Source: Apis mellifera
Lineage: Eukaryota; Arthropoda; Insecta; Hymenoptera; Apidae
Length of the DNA stretch: 64,000 bases
Assembly (NCBI RefSeq): GCF_003254395.2
Contig: NC_037648.1
Coordinates: 15,839,830-15,903,829 of the forward strand
Reading direction: 5' to 3'
Of the stretch, positions 34,737-48,715 are shown one piece after another. Position numbers and translations under genes: made by a program. Position 1 is the stretch's first letter, and each line of letters begins with the position of its first letter. The notes under the pieces were generated by a model. That model was not told where the DNA came from and ran no database searches. It saw only the letters and a list, made by a program, of their open reading frames with translations.

Positions 34737-37700
34737 ATCGAGCGGCGATTATATATCGAAAGATATCCTGCGCGTTGCTTGTCCCAGGAAGACGAAGGAC
34801 GTACTCGAGGACGCAATGTGACGCCTCGAGCGGCAACCTCCTATATATATGTGTACGCGTGGCTGACGTTACGCAGGCGCTCGAGAATATATCCGATCCG
34901 CGAAACCGCACATTATCCTCCGATTCTCACGCACCGCCTATTTTCTTCCCTTCCGTGACATCCGAAAATTTCGCCCTCCTCTGCCGCGGATTAATTGGCG
35001 AAAACTCGTCCCCCCCGCGAGTCTGGAACGATCGCGGACGAGAAGCGAGGGAACGCGCGTGACGGACGAGAGGAAGAAAATCTTATCGAGGATACCGCGT
35101 AAGACGTAAGGAGGCGGCATTGCAACGATTGGGATTGAAAAATCGAGAGACCGAGAGCGGACTTGACGTGGAAACGCGTGTTCCATACGCATATAGCGTA
35201 ACGAGAGTTTCCGAGTAGGCGATCGACGAAGAATAACGTAGATACGAAAATTGAATTAAACCGAAAAATGGGATGGAAGAACACGCACGAGATTGGCAGA
35301 TTCGTCGCAGAGGCTTCGAACGAATCTCGTGAGAGAATAGTTTGGAAGTCGGGAATTGGTCGGGGAATTGTTAACTTGGATTCCAAAGTCGAGTCTTAAT
35401 CCCCGCTCTTCCTAATAAAAGAATTCCGCCACCCTTAGTCGTTCTTTTATATATACTCCTCGACGATTACTATACGTTTTCAATGGAATCGAATTAAGCG
35501 AGTTTACTGAAAGCGTTTGTCCGAACAGAGAGATAGAAGATAAGAGATAGATAAGAAGAGAGATATTTGTCTTCGATTCCATTTAACAAAGGAAAAAAAC
35601 GGGGGAAAAACGAGTGTCCGCTCGAACGGAATCGCAAATGCGACAGGTGGTTCGCGAGAAAGAAACGTATCCGTACAATTAACCGAGTTCCAGTGTCACG
35701 TGCCGATTATAATTAACGACTAACACGCTCTGGTGGCCAAATACGTGACCAATGTCAACTTTCTCGCTTCATTTTTATTCTTTCCTCTCTTTCCTTCCCC
35801 CCCCCTCCCTCTTTCTTTCTTTATCTCTACGCGCGCTACTCTTTTTCTCTCTCTTCGCCTTGATTCGAAAAATCGATAAACGGAAGCGAGTTTGAGATAT
35901 TAACTGTCGGTGGGTTGATCGAGGCAGAAATCGCTATCAGTTTTGATTTTTCGATCTTGTAGCACAATCTTACGGAAATAATTAATTTTTCTTGGCGATA
36001 AACTAAAATTTTCTTTCTTTCCAGATTCTTCTATGTATTTACAAGAATAATTCGCAACGCGAGAAATATGTAGAATCGTATCGAGGGGGGAAAAAAGAGG
36101 ATCGTTGGATATTCGAGTAGGAAAGAGAAACATCTTTTTGTGTATATTTTCTTTTTTTTCCATCGTTTCTTTCTACAGATTCTGAATGTTTGATAAAACC
36201 ACGGTACCTGATGAAAATGTGAAAATTCGTTATCGATAAAAATCACAAGCAATTTGCAATTTTTCTAAAACTTGGATCGATTCGAAAGAAAAATATCGCG
36301 TGGATTCTCTCGCCGATTCAACTCGTGCCACCATTAATTAGCTAATGACAGAGATGCGATCTGGATTCGTATGTCGAACGGGATCGAACAACAGCTTTGC
36401 AACTTCGCTTTGAAATAATAGGTCGTAACGTGATTTGTGGTTTGTCATCGATACGTTTTGCACAATGCGCAACACGCGTGAAAAATCTCGTTCCGTATTG
36501 GCCGTCGAACGGACCAATGTTTGCGCGCTCGCGACCCAACGAAATTGAATCTTCCTTCTCGACAGAGAGACTCGGTAACCGGAGCTTGGCGAAGAAGGAA
36601 GAGGAGAGGAAAGGGGGGGGAGAAGAGACAACGAATGTGGCGAGGCCTACAGTTCGCGAGAAGGGAATTTAAGAAATGGCCGGCGTGTACGTTAAACAGA
36701 GTTTAACGAGCTCGACTCGTGCGCTAATGGGTCACTTACGATCACGGTGATGGCGGTTATAAAACGACGAAAACGACGAAAACGCTTTTTTCCTCTGCGG
36801 GAGAGGACCGTTCCATCCAATCGAATATATTTTACGGTTGAAATGTTCGCTTCGTTGAAAGAGGAAAAAGAAAAACGAACATTGACGCGTACAATTTTTA
36901 CACGCGTCGCGTGTAATTTTTGTCGCGAGAGAAGTTTGAATTTTTGAACCGACGTACTCATCTACGAGTTTCGACGAATGGAAATATAATTTTGTGAATA
37001 AGTCTGAAAAATCGGAGGAAACGCGACACCGAAAGTCAATCAGGGTACAGAATGATCGGATCTGGGTAATGGAAACTCGGCCTAAAGGTTTTTCTGATAC
37101 CACTCAACCACCCGTTGCGATCCCACTCTTCCCTCCTCCACCACGGTCGGAAACCGAGATATATTTCTTTCGATTTATGAGAATCGTAACTCGCTGCATG
37201 TTTCTTTTCTCTCTCTAATTTTAATCGTTTATCACTTTTTCCGCTCCGCCACGATCCCCACGTCATGTATTTTTCTTCTCGCAAAGTTAAAATATTTATA
37301 GATAAGGAAGAGTCTAGGGATCGACAACAAGTTTCAACATCACTTTTTTAATACCGCGTGAAATGAAATGAAAATACGAAGAAATTTGTTCGGTCGAGTT
37401 GGTGTCTCGAATTACACGAGAAAAAAGAGAAGAAGAAACAAAGCTGTGAAGGAGTGGGGAGAGGGAGCGCGAAAGAAAAAAGGAGAAAATTGTTGATTTT
37501 ATCGACCGCGAATAAAAGGTTGGAAAAAGTACGTTTTAGAATCGTAGCTTGCAGGATAAGCTACAAGTTCGATAAAGAAAATACCTTTCGAGATTTCCTC
37601 TTTGCTTAGGAATTACCGACCGATTTCGATAAGCTAATCCTTCGTTATTAGCACATTCTGCCAGAAACTTTTTTTTTCCTTTTCTCTCTCCCTTCTATGA

Positions 37701-40572
37701 GAATGGAAATTGCAACGAAATTCTATCTTTACGCGATATTCTTAAAATTAAAAGGGAAAATAATAAAATATTTAATCAAACGTTTCGTACGGATGTCACA
37801 GTTGCGAAAATATTTAACACGCTTGTATCGAACGTTTCGTTTCGTTTCGTTTCGTTTCGATCTCGAAAATAATAATTACAACTAAATTAGGAGATGGCCG
37901 TTCTTGTTTTGGAAATTCAAACTCTCCTCGAACCACGAAAGCGAGAAATCGAAATGTTTTTCAAAGGGGTCTTAACGATTCGCCCTTCGTTACAAATCCC
38001 TTTCCGTGGAAATCGTGGGAGAAACGGAAAGAGAGATCCAATTTCGTTCGTTCAGGTAACGACGTTGGTCCATCGTTTCAGAGTTGCTGTTTTTCGCGAT
38101 CGATTCGAGATCGTTTCTCTCTCTCTCTCTCTCTCTTCAAACTCTGCCTCGACGCGTCGAACATCTTGCCCACTCGCGTCGAAAAATGGAAATAAAAATG
38201 TTTACGACAAGTGGATAACCTTTTTTAACATCTTTCTTTAATTGCCTTCGGTTAATTATCGAATCGCGTAACTCTCTTCGAACTTTTTCCTCGTACTTCT
38301 AGTACGTAACGTTGCGTAACGAGAGAATGAAATAAAAGAGCGAATAAAAAGAAACAAAAAATATATTTTTAATCGCAAATTTTAACACTCGTAGTCTTAT
38401 TCGTTCAATAAAATTCGTAATATTTGTAAAAAAAAAAAATGTAAAACGCTCGAGCGATAGAATAGAGCAAGAGAGAAAGGTCTGACCAAACAATGATACG
38501 TTCTACTGCGGCTGAGTCGAAGCTACGAATTGTCTCGTTTCAAGGGCTCGATCGTGGCGAGATAACGCGAGAATTGTGTTTACAATTTACACCGACAGGT
38601 TCGCGCACATCTTGACATCTAGAGATACGATCGTAGTTGACGAGTGACAGAAGCTTCGAGACGGTGAAACGTGTCTGCCGAGTGTATTCGAATTACTACG
38701 TAAAATTGTGTCGATGGATGAACGTTTTAAGACGTGTTTCTTAGTGTTGTAAACTCAAATTGTATATATCGAAAGAAAAAAAATGAGACAAACACAGTGT
38801 TAGTTATAGAAATGCTTAATTAGCGACGATACGACCAAGCATTGCTCGTTAAAAGTTACGTAAAATGAATTCTCTCGAAGCTTTCAAACTTGTATTATTT
38901 CGTTCGAATTGATTAATCATCGATCCATCGATCCTCTCTTACACGTTCTTTACGTAATCAGCTTATCCAAATTTGCTTAAAATAGACGAATAGGAGAAAA
39001 TAAACATGAAAAAAAAAGTTATTTATTTTTATATTTATCATGTATATGTTTAAATATACGTTTTGTTTTGAGCAACTTTGCAGTTAACCTCTCTTTGCTT
39101 AACAAGCATGTAAAAGAAAATAGAAGAGAAATTCAATTATCGATGATTGATGTTATTTAAGACGATCGAATTTACCAATCTCCAACTAAATTTCTAGCGA
39201 TCCTGATTAATTACGTTTCACGGTTGAATTTGAACTCGTTCTCGATTGCTCGTTCGTAGTATCGAAATGATATTTTCCTCGATATTTTATTAAATTACAC
39301 AGAATTTTAAAAAAATTCCTTACGCTTCCTCGTAAATTTCCTTCTTTTACGAGGTGTTAATGCAAATTCTATTTTTTCTTCTTTTTTTTTTTATTGACCA
39401 ATATTGGCAGATCTCGCGGGAACGTTACGATCCAATGCTTGGCTATCGCTTCGGAATCTCGGAGGAGGGATAAAGATTCGCGGTCGTGACCAACGTTTTT
39501 ATACGCGAATCCATACGAAACAATTCCCAATCGGGTTTCCGACGTAGCGATTATTTAACGAAATATCATCATCGAGCGGAATAAAAAGTTTCGAGAGATA
39601 CGCGTTCGGAAGAGCTCGCGGCAAGATCCGTCGGTGAGTGATAGCTCGCGGCTTTTATCGCGTTTTATCGTCGTTACGATCACGTTCCCTTCCAACGTTG
39701 ATGGCCTATCTCTTATCGGTCACCCATCATCGATCGTATTCTCTTTTATCACCCCGGGCAAAGTAAAAATCAACTTTTATCCGTTTTATTCGTCCATCGC
39801 GTTTTTTTTCCAAATTCTCGCGTATTAAATCGCGAATTTTGAAGTTTAAATCCCCGATTCGATCGATCGGCAAGCGGTTACTGCTCGTTCGGAAACGAAG
39901 ATCGTTCGAGAAGAAACGCGTGATGCGACACGATCGTGCGATGGATACGTGAATGCGGGGCGGGGAGGGGAGGGGGGGTAGGCAGGCAGGCGCGAGGAAG
40001 GGGGAAGGAGGGGACGTGGCAAGAGAGCGGGGCATGCCGGGCCTCGCATATTTCGGGGGATGAGCATTCCTGCCTCGCCAATTTCTATCCCGCCCGCCGC
40101 ATTGTCCAGCAATTCTGCTCGCCCGTCAGAATGCACGCGATCTCCGTTCGCTGGCTCAAAAATATCGCTCCTTAAAATTGAAAATTGAAAATTGTCCGAT
40201 TTCGATTCTCGACTCGATTTTTCTTTATCTCTCTCTCTCTCTCTCTCTCGCTCGCTCGCTCAACATAATAACAAATAAGGGACTCGGTCACTTCTTTTCT
40301 CGTCGATTCTCGAGACTGATTCGAACGGATCCAAGTTTCATGCGTTTATACACATGTTTGGTGTTGTTCCATGGGTGGGGAGGGGGGAGAGGGAGGGGGT
40401 TGGGAAGAGAAAAAAGGTTCGATTCGAGAGCTTGGGAAATATTAATATTATCGGTGGTGGACGAAACGCGTGATCGTGGAAAGAGAGTGACTCGTGAGGG
40501 AGGAGGGGGAAAGGGGTTTTCCACCCCCATCGTTTCCACCACCACAACGCCACCGACCCAGTCCCTGTCTCG
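34737..40572. other. Intergenic region between divergent AstCC and AstC
   Basis: About 5.8 kb with no gene recognised; short frames here look random. The distal part (39955-40030 and 40370-40520) holds strong G-runs upstream of AstC. It probably carries the cis-regulatory sequence for both neuropeptide genes (inference). Confidence 0.5.
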
Positions 40573-40574
40573 GA

Positions 40575-40606
40575 TATAAAGTGGTCGCGTGCTTGCAAGC
40601 TCAGTC
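40575..40606 (+). promoter_or_regulatory. TATA + initiator core promoter of AstC
   Basis: TATAAA at 40575-40580 is followed by an exact arthropod initiator TCAGTC at 40601-40606. The A at 40603 is 28 bp after the first T, the standard spacing. A clean donor (AAACAG|GTATAT) at 40726/40727 closes the first, non-coding exon. Confidence 0.75.
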
Positions 40607-43462
40607 ACTCTGTCGCTGAAGCACCGATCCTCGCAACCACCTATTTGGCTCGTCCAAAAACCGCTCGAGCCAACGAACGCAACCCCGATCCGCATCTCTC
40701 AGCAGAGCAACAGCCACTCGAAACAGGTATATATTTCTTCTTTGTATCGCCGTCTCCCTTTTCTCTCGAGTCATCCTTTCGAGTTTCGATTTTTCGATCC
40801 GAAGATAGCGAATAATTTTAATTTTAAATTAAGCTTGTTGGAGAGTTTTGGATATTTTTGGATTTCTCCCCCCTCCCTTAATTTTTTAAATGTCGTTGAA
40901 TGGTAAAAAAAAAATATATTTCGTTTCGAATATAATTACGAATTAATAAATGTCACGTTCGAGTTAAAAAAAAAAAATATTTGTCAGCTTGGGATAGATG
41001 TAGGCAAGCGTCCATCTCCAGAGGGAGGGGAAAACCTGTTGCCTAGGGAGCCGTGCAAATTACTCGTCATTGTCTTGCATCGTGTTCGAAGATGTATAAT
41101 ATATAATTATGCCAGCTTTTTTTACAATAAATGTCGTTGAATCAATCCGATTATTTCTCGTTTCGGTTGATTAATAAACGGAGAAATTGGCGATATTTTA
41201 AAAATCGAAGGGGGGATTGATATGGTATCACTCGAGGGAATTTCTTGGATGAATTATAGTTCTGTCAATGACAGGTAGAGTGGTTGTCCGTTATTCACCG
41301 CGGCAGAATCGAAGTGTCGACCGCGAACGAATAAAACCAACAATTTTGACATTGATCAAAATATTCCGTTAACCGATCGATAATCCACAGTGTCCACTCG
41401 TCAACGATATCCGTAAAACCGCATGCAACGTTGTCAACGTTTGTCCGCCTAATTTGCTTCTAAAATACACGTGCACACACATATATATATATATATATAT
41501 AAACGTTAATTCGTTCCAGAGAAATTAATTCTTCAATTTTATTTTTCGAGAAATTTTCGGCGACCGAAAATACGAGAGATTGTATTCTCGACAATAGTCT
41601 CGAAGGTGATTGTCCGCGAGAAATTAACTTTTGCTCCCCTTTCGAATCGAATAATAAAATCTCGCTTCATTAAAATTCGTCCGATCGATCGTAGAAAGTG
41701 TAGAATCTCGCCTTGTGTATCAGCCGCTGTATCAATGGCCCTTCGACGTCGCCTCAATCGTTCGATTTTTCTTTCGAACGTAATCAACGCGGTACGAATC
41801 GTCGCCGGATACTTTTAGAGCTTCCCAGCGAAGCGAACTGATACGAGCGATCGTTACTCGTATGCCATCACGCTATCTCGTGTTATTATCGAAAAAAGAA
41901 CGCGTATCGTGCGCATCGTTGCACGTTGTTAACAGGGAATGGATATATCCGGAATGCGAATATACGTGCATGTAATTTTGTGCGATAGGGAGACGGAGGC
42001 GTTCACTTGGATATTTTTCTCGTGTCGCATCTTTATATATTTTTTTTTCTTTTTTTTCGATGTTTCATATTTTCAAAATCGATAATACGATTTTTTTTTT
42101 CGTTCGAACGAATAAAACGGTTTAATTGATCCGGATTGACGAAACGGTTTGTTTTGTTTTCTTTGTTACGCAGGATCGAAATATGTCGTCGCTACGAATC
42201 GCCATGTTTCTGCTCGTCGTTCTGATGGTGTTGATCGACTGCTCAACGGCCATCCCGGCAGCCGACAAGGAACGATTGTTGAACGAGGTAGACGTAAGTA
42301 ACGAAATCCTTCCCCCTCCCTTCATGGATAGTCGTTTTTCAGAACGAAATTTTAATATAGAATAGCGCGTGAATAAGGAAGAATATCGGCCGTAACGAGC
42401 GACCGACGGTAACATTAGTCGAGAGAATTCCACGTGACCGTCGAGCGAATGACAAATGTGCCTCGTTACCTCTCTCACTCTGCCCTCGATTTTACGACGA
42501 ACACAAGTCGAACGACTGTTCGTCTTGAACTCGTTTCGAGAAGAATAAGAAGAAGGAAAAAAGTCTTTTCCTTCCTCCTGCTCTCTTTCCTTTGTCGTTG
42601 TATATTTATTCATATACGTCGTTGTATATTTATTTAATAATTAATTCCGATCGATTGACCGCGATTTAAAAAATATAATCGCGATCAAAACTACCGCAGC
42701 TTTTGCTACGGTGAGATTAATCTCCATTTCCGGTTAATCAGTTAATTGCGATCAACCGTATATATACGGGATGGGAGAAATAACTTTTAACATTCGCTTC
42801 GTATTCAATATGTATATTTTTGCGGATTAATTTTTTGGAAAATAGGGGAGAAAGTTTCAAACCTCGAACAAAGAAAGAATAAGAATCGAGAGATATTCGT
42901 ATTAGAGTCACGCGTCTTTCGAAGAAATGGAAAGAAGCACAATTCCATCGGAAATTTATTTGGCACACTAGCGACGACACAGTGAATCGCGTCTTTTTTA
43001 CAATATCCAGAGAGGAGTTTTTCGGTCGTTATTATGCCAACTGTTACCCTCAGACCCGTTCAAACTCTTCGTATTATCCTCCTACATCCTTGGAAGAATA
43101 TTAATAACGGAGCTATATTTACCTCCTGAACGGTCATTTATTCGATTTCTCTCTCGATATTAAACTTTCCTACTGTTACACGATTACCGATCGATATGCG
43201 CGATTTTACCGATCGAGGCGAACCCTCGAATTCGAGAGCATACGGCGAAATCCTCGAACCGCTTATAATTGAAAGGGAAACGAGAAACCTGTTGCTCTCG
43301 TTGTTTCAATCTATTTTCTTTTCCAGATATTGAATTAAAAACTTATCCGTATAACGTTATTGTTCAATCGTTTTAATTCTCCTTTACTTTAATCACGAGA
43401 GAATTATCGAGAGTCGTCTTCTTCGATCTTTCGTCCTTCTCCTTCTTGAGATTTGAGAGGTA

Positions 43463-43493
<31 letters not shown>

Positions 43494-43729
43494 TCTCGTA
43501 TACAGTTAATTCAGAATTGGCATATCAATGTTACCGCAATGGTCGAGTGTACGGGTGACGTTAACTGCGCAATTAACGCTACCTCTGATAATCCATAGAT
43601 ATGGGTTTAATCGCGCGCATCCTCGGGATGATCAAAGACAAAGGATCCGTTTACCATGCTACGCTCGCATAGTTTCAAGCAGGCCTGTCGTCCTGAATTC
43701 TGAACCCAGAAATATTACACTGAGATTAC

Positions 43730-43766
<37 letters not shown>

Positions 43767-45457
43767 TTCTACACGTGTACACAGGGTATATACATTTAAC
43801 CTTTATTATCCTACGAATACGAATTTTTTTTTCAACGATAAATCGAATTATTCATCGAATCTGATATTTGGTTTAGAATATTATTCGAAGAAAAATAATA
43901 ATTCGCGGAATTGAAATATTTCCAAGCGGATATATAGATATAAACGGATACCGTTAAAAAAAGAGACAAATTGAATTTCTCCTCCGGCCGAAGGAGATGG
44001 AAACGGATAAAGACTCGTGTCTTTTGCGGTGGATAACAAAGTAAATTGCCCGTCTAACGAACTTGACTGCCGATATTTGCGAGATAATTTCTATTCCAAC
44101 GAAATTATTATTACTAAATTCTTGGTCGAATTTTGTATTTATTTTATACAAAAAAAGAAAGAAAGAAACAAATTGAAACAATGGAGGGAAGGGAAATTGT
44201 CCACTCGCGTGCCAATATACTTCTTAATCCTTTGTTGTACGAAATATAGTTGGTACTCCTGTTGCGTAACTCTTATCTAGATGTTTGAATTGCAAATAGG
44301 TTATTGCGCACGGCGTAGGAGAGATTCGTTTAAGCATTTAAACCGCCCTCGGAATTTACCGTAACATTAGCATACGTACATGTTACGGAGAAATGGGATA
44401 CGAGATGATATTACGTAAAACAACAATACGCGTATATTTCTCTCTATCGATATCAATTATTCTTCTTTTTCCAAAGGGTGACATGCATCTTTCTATTCGG
44501 GCACTGTTACCAAGCTACTTTTTTACAATTAGAAATTAGCTTCGAGAAATATCGAAAATAGGTAGATCGGTCGCGTAAGAAAGTCTTGGAGAGGAACGGC
44601 GAATAAAACGCGCGAATTCGTTGATAAATTTGCGGCTGATCCGATAATCGATATCTCGGCGACGACTGATCCGATTTTACTTAACGTCCGGTTATTCGTC
44701 GCGAACGTTTGATTCGATATTTTTATTAAAAAAAAAAAAAAATACCTTTCCTTATTTATTTGAGTTTTTTTTCTTCTTTTTAATAATTGTATCGTGCAAA
44801 TTGTCTTACGATTCCTTCTCGATCTTTATTTAATTCCAACCGTTGCTCGATTCCGAGTACAGCAAACGAAAACGCTTACGTTGTGGTATGCTCGAGCGTT
44901 ATCTTGGAATTATTATACCTATTAACTCGTTTTTTGGTAATAAGAGGAAGGATAGAGATGGAGATATGTGGAACAAGATGGCGGATCGAGACGATTCGAG
45001 AAGCTTTTTTCTAACGTTTATGAAAAGGTTGATCGTACACTCTTCCTTCCTTCCATGTCTATGCATGAACTGTGTATATATTTAACTAAAAATAAAGCGT
45101 TGCACTGTGGTTTGAATAATGTATATTAACTGGACAAAATTTATTTTCAAATGAATAAAATATGATTGTTTTGATGTAATGTATAATAGCTATTCGTTAA
45201 AATTTTAAATCCTCTTTTTACAGCTTAAACGAAATACACATATATACGCAGAAAACTGATCGGTTTTTTTTAAAAAAACATTTCTTAAAATATTTATTTT
45301 CATTTAAATATAAAATAAGTTATAAATTATCGATGAATTTTTTATTTTTTTTTTTTCGTAAATTAAACTCAAAGTTAAGTAATTATTTTATATTGGAAAT
45401 TCACACAATATAATTATTCGTCAATGATTTTTTTATATATTCCACGTAATAACTTAT

Positions 45458-45490
<33 letters not shown>

Positions 45491-46297
45491 ATAATATTTC
45501 TAACTTGAGTTGACAATTTTTTTTATTTCCTTCAATGTTTGAGCGGTCGATATGCAATACGTCTTCTTGCAGTACTTTTTTCATTTTATAATTTTTAGTT
45601 TTTACTCGTTATTTTAAATTATCATTGTTTAGATCCATATTTGGCCCACATCTATCTGATAATTTGTAAAATAAAATTGTCGAGGATATCCCTTAACAAA
45701 TAGCCATAAGTTCTTTATTTAATAAACATTTTTCCTGAAAAATATCCGTTTCTTCAGAACTACCATTTTTAGTTCTCAAGGTCCAATTTATCGTTTGTTT
45801 GTGAAACTCGAAACGTTTTCCTAAGTTAATCGCCTGCCACAACTTTTTTGTTACGTTCGCCGCGAAGATATTTTGCGCGGTTGCTCAAGACTTGGAATCA
45901 TAAATATTTGTACATTCGTATATTTTTTTATATATTATTTATTTTTACGTTATATATATTTTTAACGAAACAATAAATTATATAATAAAAAAGCAGTATT
46001 GTTTTTTAAAAACTAAGTCTCCACAAAAAAAAAAAAAATTCAAAATCGGGAAAAAAATAATTCTGTCCAGTTTTCTACTATTATTCTTATATTATTCGCG
46101 TTGAAATTAATTGTCCAAAGCATTTGTTTCAGTTGGTGGACGACGATGGAAGCATCGAGACCGCTCTGATCAATTACCTGTTCACGAAACAAATCGTGAA
46201 ACGGCTTCGAAATCAGCTGGACATCGGTGACCTTCAACGCAAACGAAGTTATTGGAAACAGTGCGCCTTCAACGCCGTCTCTTGCTTTGGCAAATAG
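40603..46297 (+). CDS. AstC: Allatostatin C prohormone (prohormone-1 type)
   Basis: A neuropeptide precursor; AstC in insects inhibits juvenile hormone synthesis and acts as a myo- and neuromodulator. Non-coding exon 40603-40726; coding exons 42174-42293 (ATG at 42183) and 46133-46297, phase 0, 91 residues. The signal peptide is residues 1-23 ([18 protein letters not shown]). Cleavage at KR releases [11 protein letters not shown]; the RKR that follows frees [14 protein letters not shown], ending in Gly-Lys-stop, so it should be C-terminally amidated. The Cys pair (CAFNAVSC) forms the conserved loop. From memory, the first peptide was reported from Apis mellifera brain; this supports the species guess. 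The paralogous AstCC gene lies head-to-head 6.1 kb upstream. Confidence 0.95.
40727..42173 (+). other. Intron 1 of AstC
   Basis: A 1.45 kb intron in the 5' UTR, with an (AT)n run at 41478-41502. Nothing else was recognised. Confidence 0.6.
42294..46132 (+). other. Intron 2 of AstC (3.8 kb)
   Basis: Contains (GA)n at 43463-43490, (AT)n at 43735-43762 and 45466-45491, and a dispersed repeat of about 980 bp (45098-46085) that stops about 50 nt before the exon 3 acceptor. No coding frame was recognised. Confidence 0.6.
45098..46085. repeat. Dispersed repeat, copy A (paired with 57089-57775)
   Basis: It aligns in the same orientation with 57089-57775: shared start GCGTTGCACTGTGG versus GCGTCGCGCAGTGG; shared core CTCAAGGTCCA.TTTATCG, ACGTTTTCCTAAGTTAAT and CAAATATTTGTACA-type segments; shared end AATCGGGAAAAAAATAATT versus AATCGAGAAAGAATAATTT. 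Identity looks like 75-80 percent with indels. No terminal inverted repeats or intact ORF seen; family not recognised. Confidence 0.75.
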
Positions 46298-48697
46298 AAC
46301 GTCGAGTTGCTCCTCGATCATCTTTCTCTCTCTCTCTTTCTCTCTCATTCTTTCCTTCTCTCCCTTTGTCCAGTGGCTAAGCTTTTAAATAGACGACGAG
46401 TGTAACTCGACGGCACAAACTCAGATTCCCAGTGTTGTCAAATTTCCATCCGCGAGTTTATGAATGTTTGCTAACTCTTTGATCGTATTTCAAAATGTAC
46501 GTACGTGTGTGTCCTCGCGGAGATTGGGATCGTTTTCGAAAATGTCGCGGATGTAAATTTAGCAATGAATCCATTCCCCCGCAATACGCTGTATAATATT
46601 AACGTCGATATTATTAAGGAAAGGTAGATGTTGTAGTACGATGATGTATCGTAATTAAGAGCCTGCGTTAAGATTATAGAGTTTTCTTTTCTCAAAGCGA
46701 GACTTTGCGAAGCACAATAATTTCACCTTCTTGCCTAAATTATATACTTTACGTATTTTTTAATTAACGGAAGGACGTTGTTCAATAAAAGATCCATTTT
46801 TTTTCCATCGTACTGTATAAGATCGATCTCTTTATTTTCTTCAAGAATAATATCTTGCTACGAGTATCAAGTAGCGAAATAAATATAGAATGTACAATTT
46901 ACAATTTTCTACAATTTTCTTTCGTAAAAGCGGTCGAGAGTTTCCAACACTCGATTTCAAGGACAAAACGTACCGGGATGCGAGGAAAAAAAGGTAAACG
47001 CAAAATTCTCCTCCCGCTGAATTCTACGCCATTTTGCTGAAAGATGGTCATCGATGAGAACAGGGGCAGGAACAATAACTCTCGGCCAGTTCCACCGCGT
47101 GCTCTTCCGCCTCTTGAATTTCCATGGTAGAGGCGGCCGCCTCTACCCAAGAGATGCTCACGTGCCTTACCGCCTTTGGAACATCCTCGAATTCCTGAGG
47201 AACGAAGCACGAGTGAACGTCATCCAGCGGGGATTAATGTTCCTGTTTGCGTTTTACGGATGAAGGGTAATGATATTCCATAGGCGATGGAGAATTATCA
47301 AGGAGCGAGCGACGCGAGCAATTGGCGCCTACGGTTAACGGAGTTGACAACTTCCACGAGTCGGAAGCCGTTTAATGCCAATGCCAGCACGCTGTAACGA
47401 CACGCCGGTGTTAACCAAGTTTAACTCCGTTATCGAGGCCCCCGCTCGTTCCATCCATTAAAAACGCATCCATTAACTGCGCGATCGTAAAACCGTTTTT
47501 ACCTCCTTTTTACCTAACCTATCCAAACCGAGATAAAACGCGTTATTTTCAAGGATTCCGTTATCGATCGATGTATTCCCTTTTTCGCGCGTTCCTTCTA
47601 TCGGAAAACTTTAAAAATCATATCGAAACGATGTTCAAATTAATCAATTTCGACGAACGAACTTTTCTCTTTGGAAAAATAATATGATAAATTTTTTCGT
47701 AAAGATAAATTATACGTACGTGAAGAGCGGACGATAGAATTTCCTTACAAGGATGAATCATATACGTGGCCGTGGATTTGCCTTCGCCGTTCAACACCTT
47801 AGCCCCAAGACTGATATCGATTAAGGAGAATCGATATGTAACCGGATCGCGTTCGAGGTACGGTAGAATCGAGAAGCTCGCACGTTCCCCTTTCTCGCGA
47901 CGCAGTCGTTAAGCAACTCGTCTACTTTAAATCCGCCTCAAGGGAGCGTGGTAAGACACGAAAGAAAATCTCGTGTTCCATTTTTCTGTCATGCTCGCCA
48001 ACTATTCTCCTCCCCGAGGTGTTACGTACGAGGTTTACGTAAGTGCATGTTTTCCGCTGGAAAACGCGACCCATTCCACCGGATTCTATATATCCGTTCC
48101 CAAAGTAATTAAGAAACGTCCCTTAAGTCGTGGTAGTAGCCGTGTCGATTGAACGACCAATCGAGTTTGAAACTGCGAGTTTGAGTTTGTTTCCGAACAC
48201 ATAATTATTCGAGGAGCCAGCCCCCCCTACTCCTTCAACAAGGAACAAAAGGATACGTCTTGAGCATGTTGCGAACGTAATCACGTTGCTTGCTTTTCTT
48301 AAAGCTTGGCGCCAAGCTGATCGGTGTATCCTTTAAAACGCTTTTAGATTTCTGTAAAGAAAAATAAAAGAAAAAGAACGAAACGATAATGTCTCTCGAT
48401 TTTAGAGGTTAATTTTTTCCCCGTTACATTACACGCGTCAGAGCTGGATCGAAAACTTTACGATCTAACTTATCGATCGAAAAAATAGTAAGTTAAAAAA
48501 TTTCGAATAAAATTACTCTAACCAATTATTCGTTAAAATAGCCTCGATAATATTTATTTGTTGTTATTATAATCGATTCGTTTCTCGTATTATCTCTCGG
48601 CCATTTGGCATTACAATTATTTGCAATTATTATTATTATATATCATATATCATATTTTGATTAATTATCGAAGTAACTTTATTCGTAATTTCAACTA
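46298..48697. other. Convergent intergenic region between AstC and DNA ligase III
   Basis: 2.4 kb. The AstC 3' UTR probably ends after AATAAA at 46784-46789 (plus). The rest shows no recognisable gene. From about 48480 it enters a dispersed repeat that reaches into the ligase gene. Confidence 0.5.
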
Positions 48698-48715
48698 TTA
48701 AATTTTCCCCCATCG
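48480..48715. repeat. Dispersed repeat family 2, copy 1, overlapping the LIG3 stop codon
   Basis: It aligns with 53165-53405, e.g. ATCGAAGTAACTTTA and CTATTAAATTTTCCCC are shared in order. The last ligase codons (Gly-Lys-Ile), the TAA at 48700-48698 and an AATAAA at 48683-48678 (minus) all fall in this copy. Confidence 0.7.
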
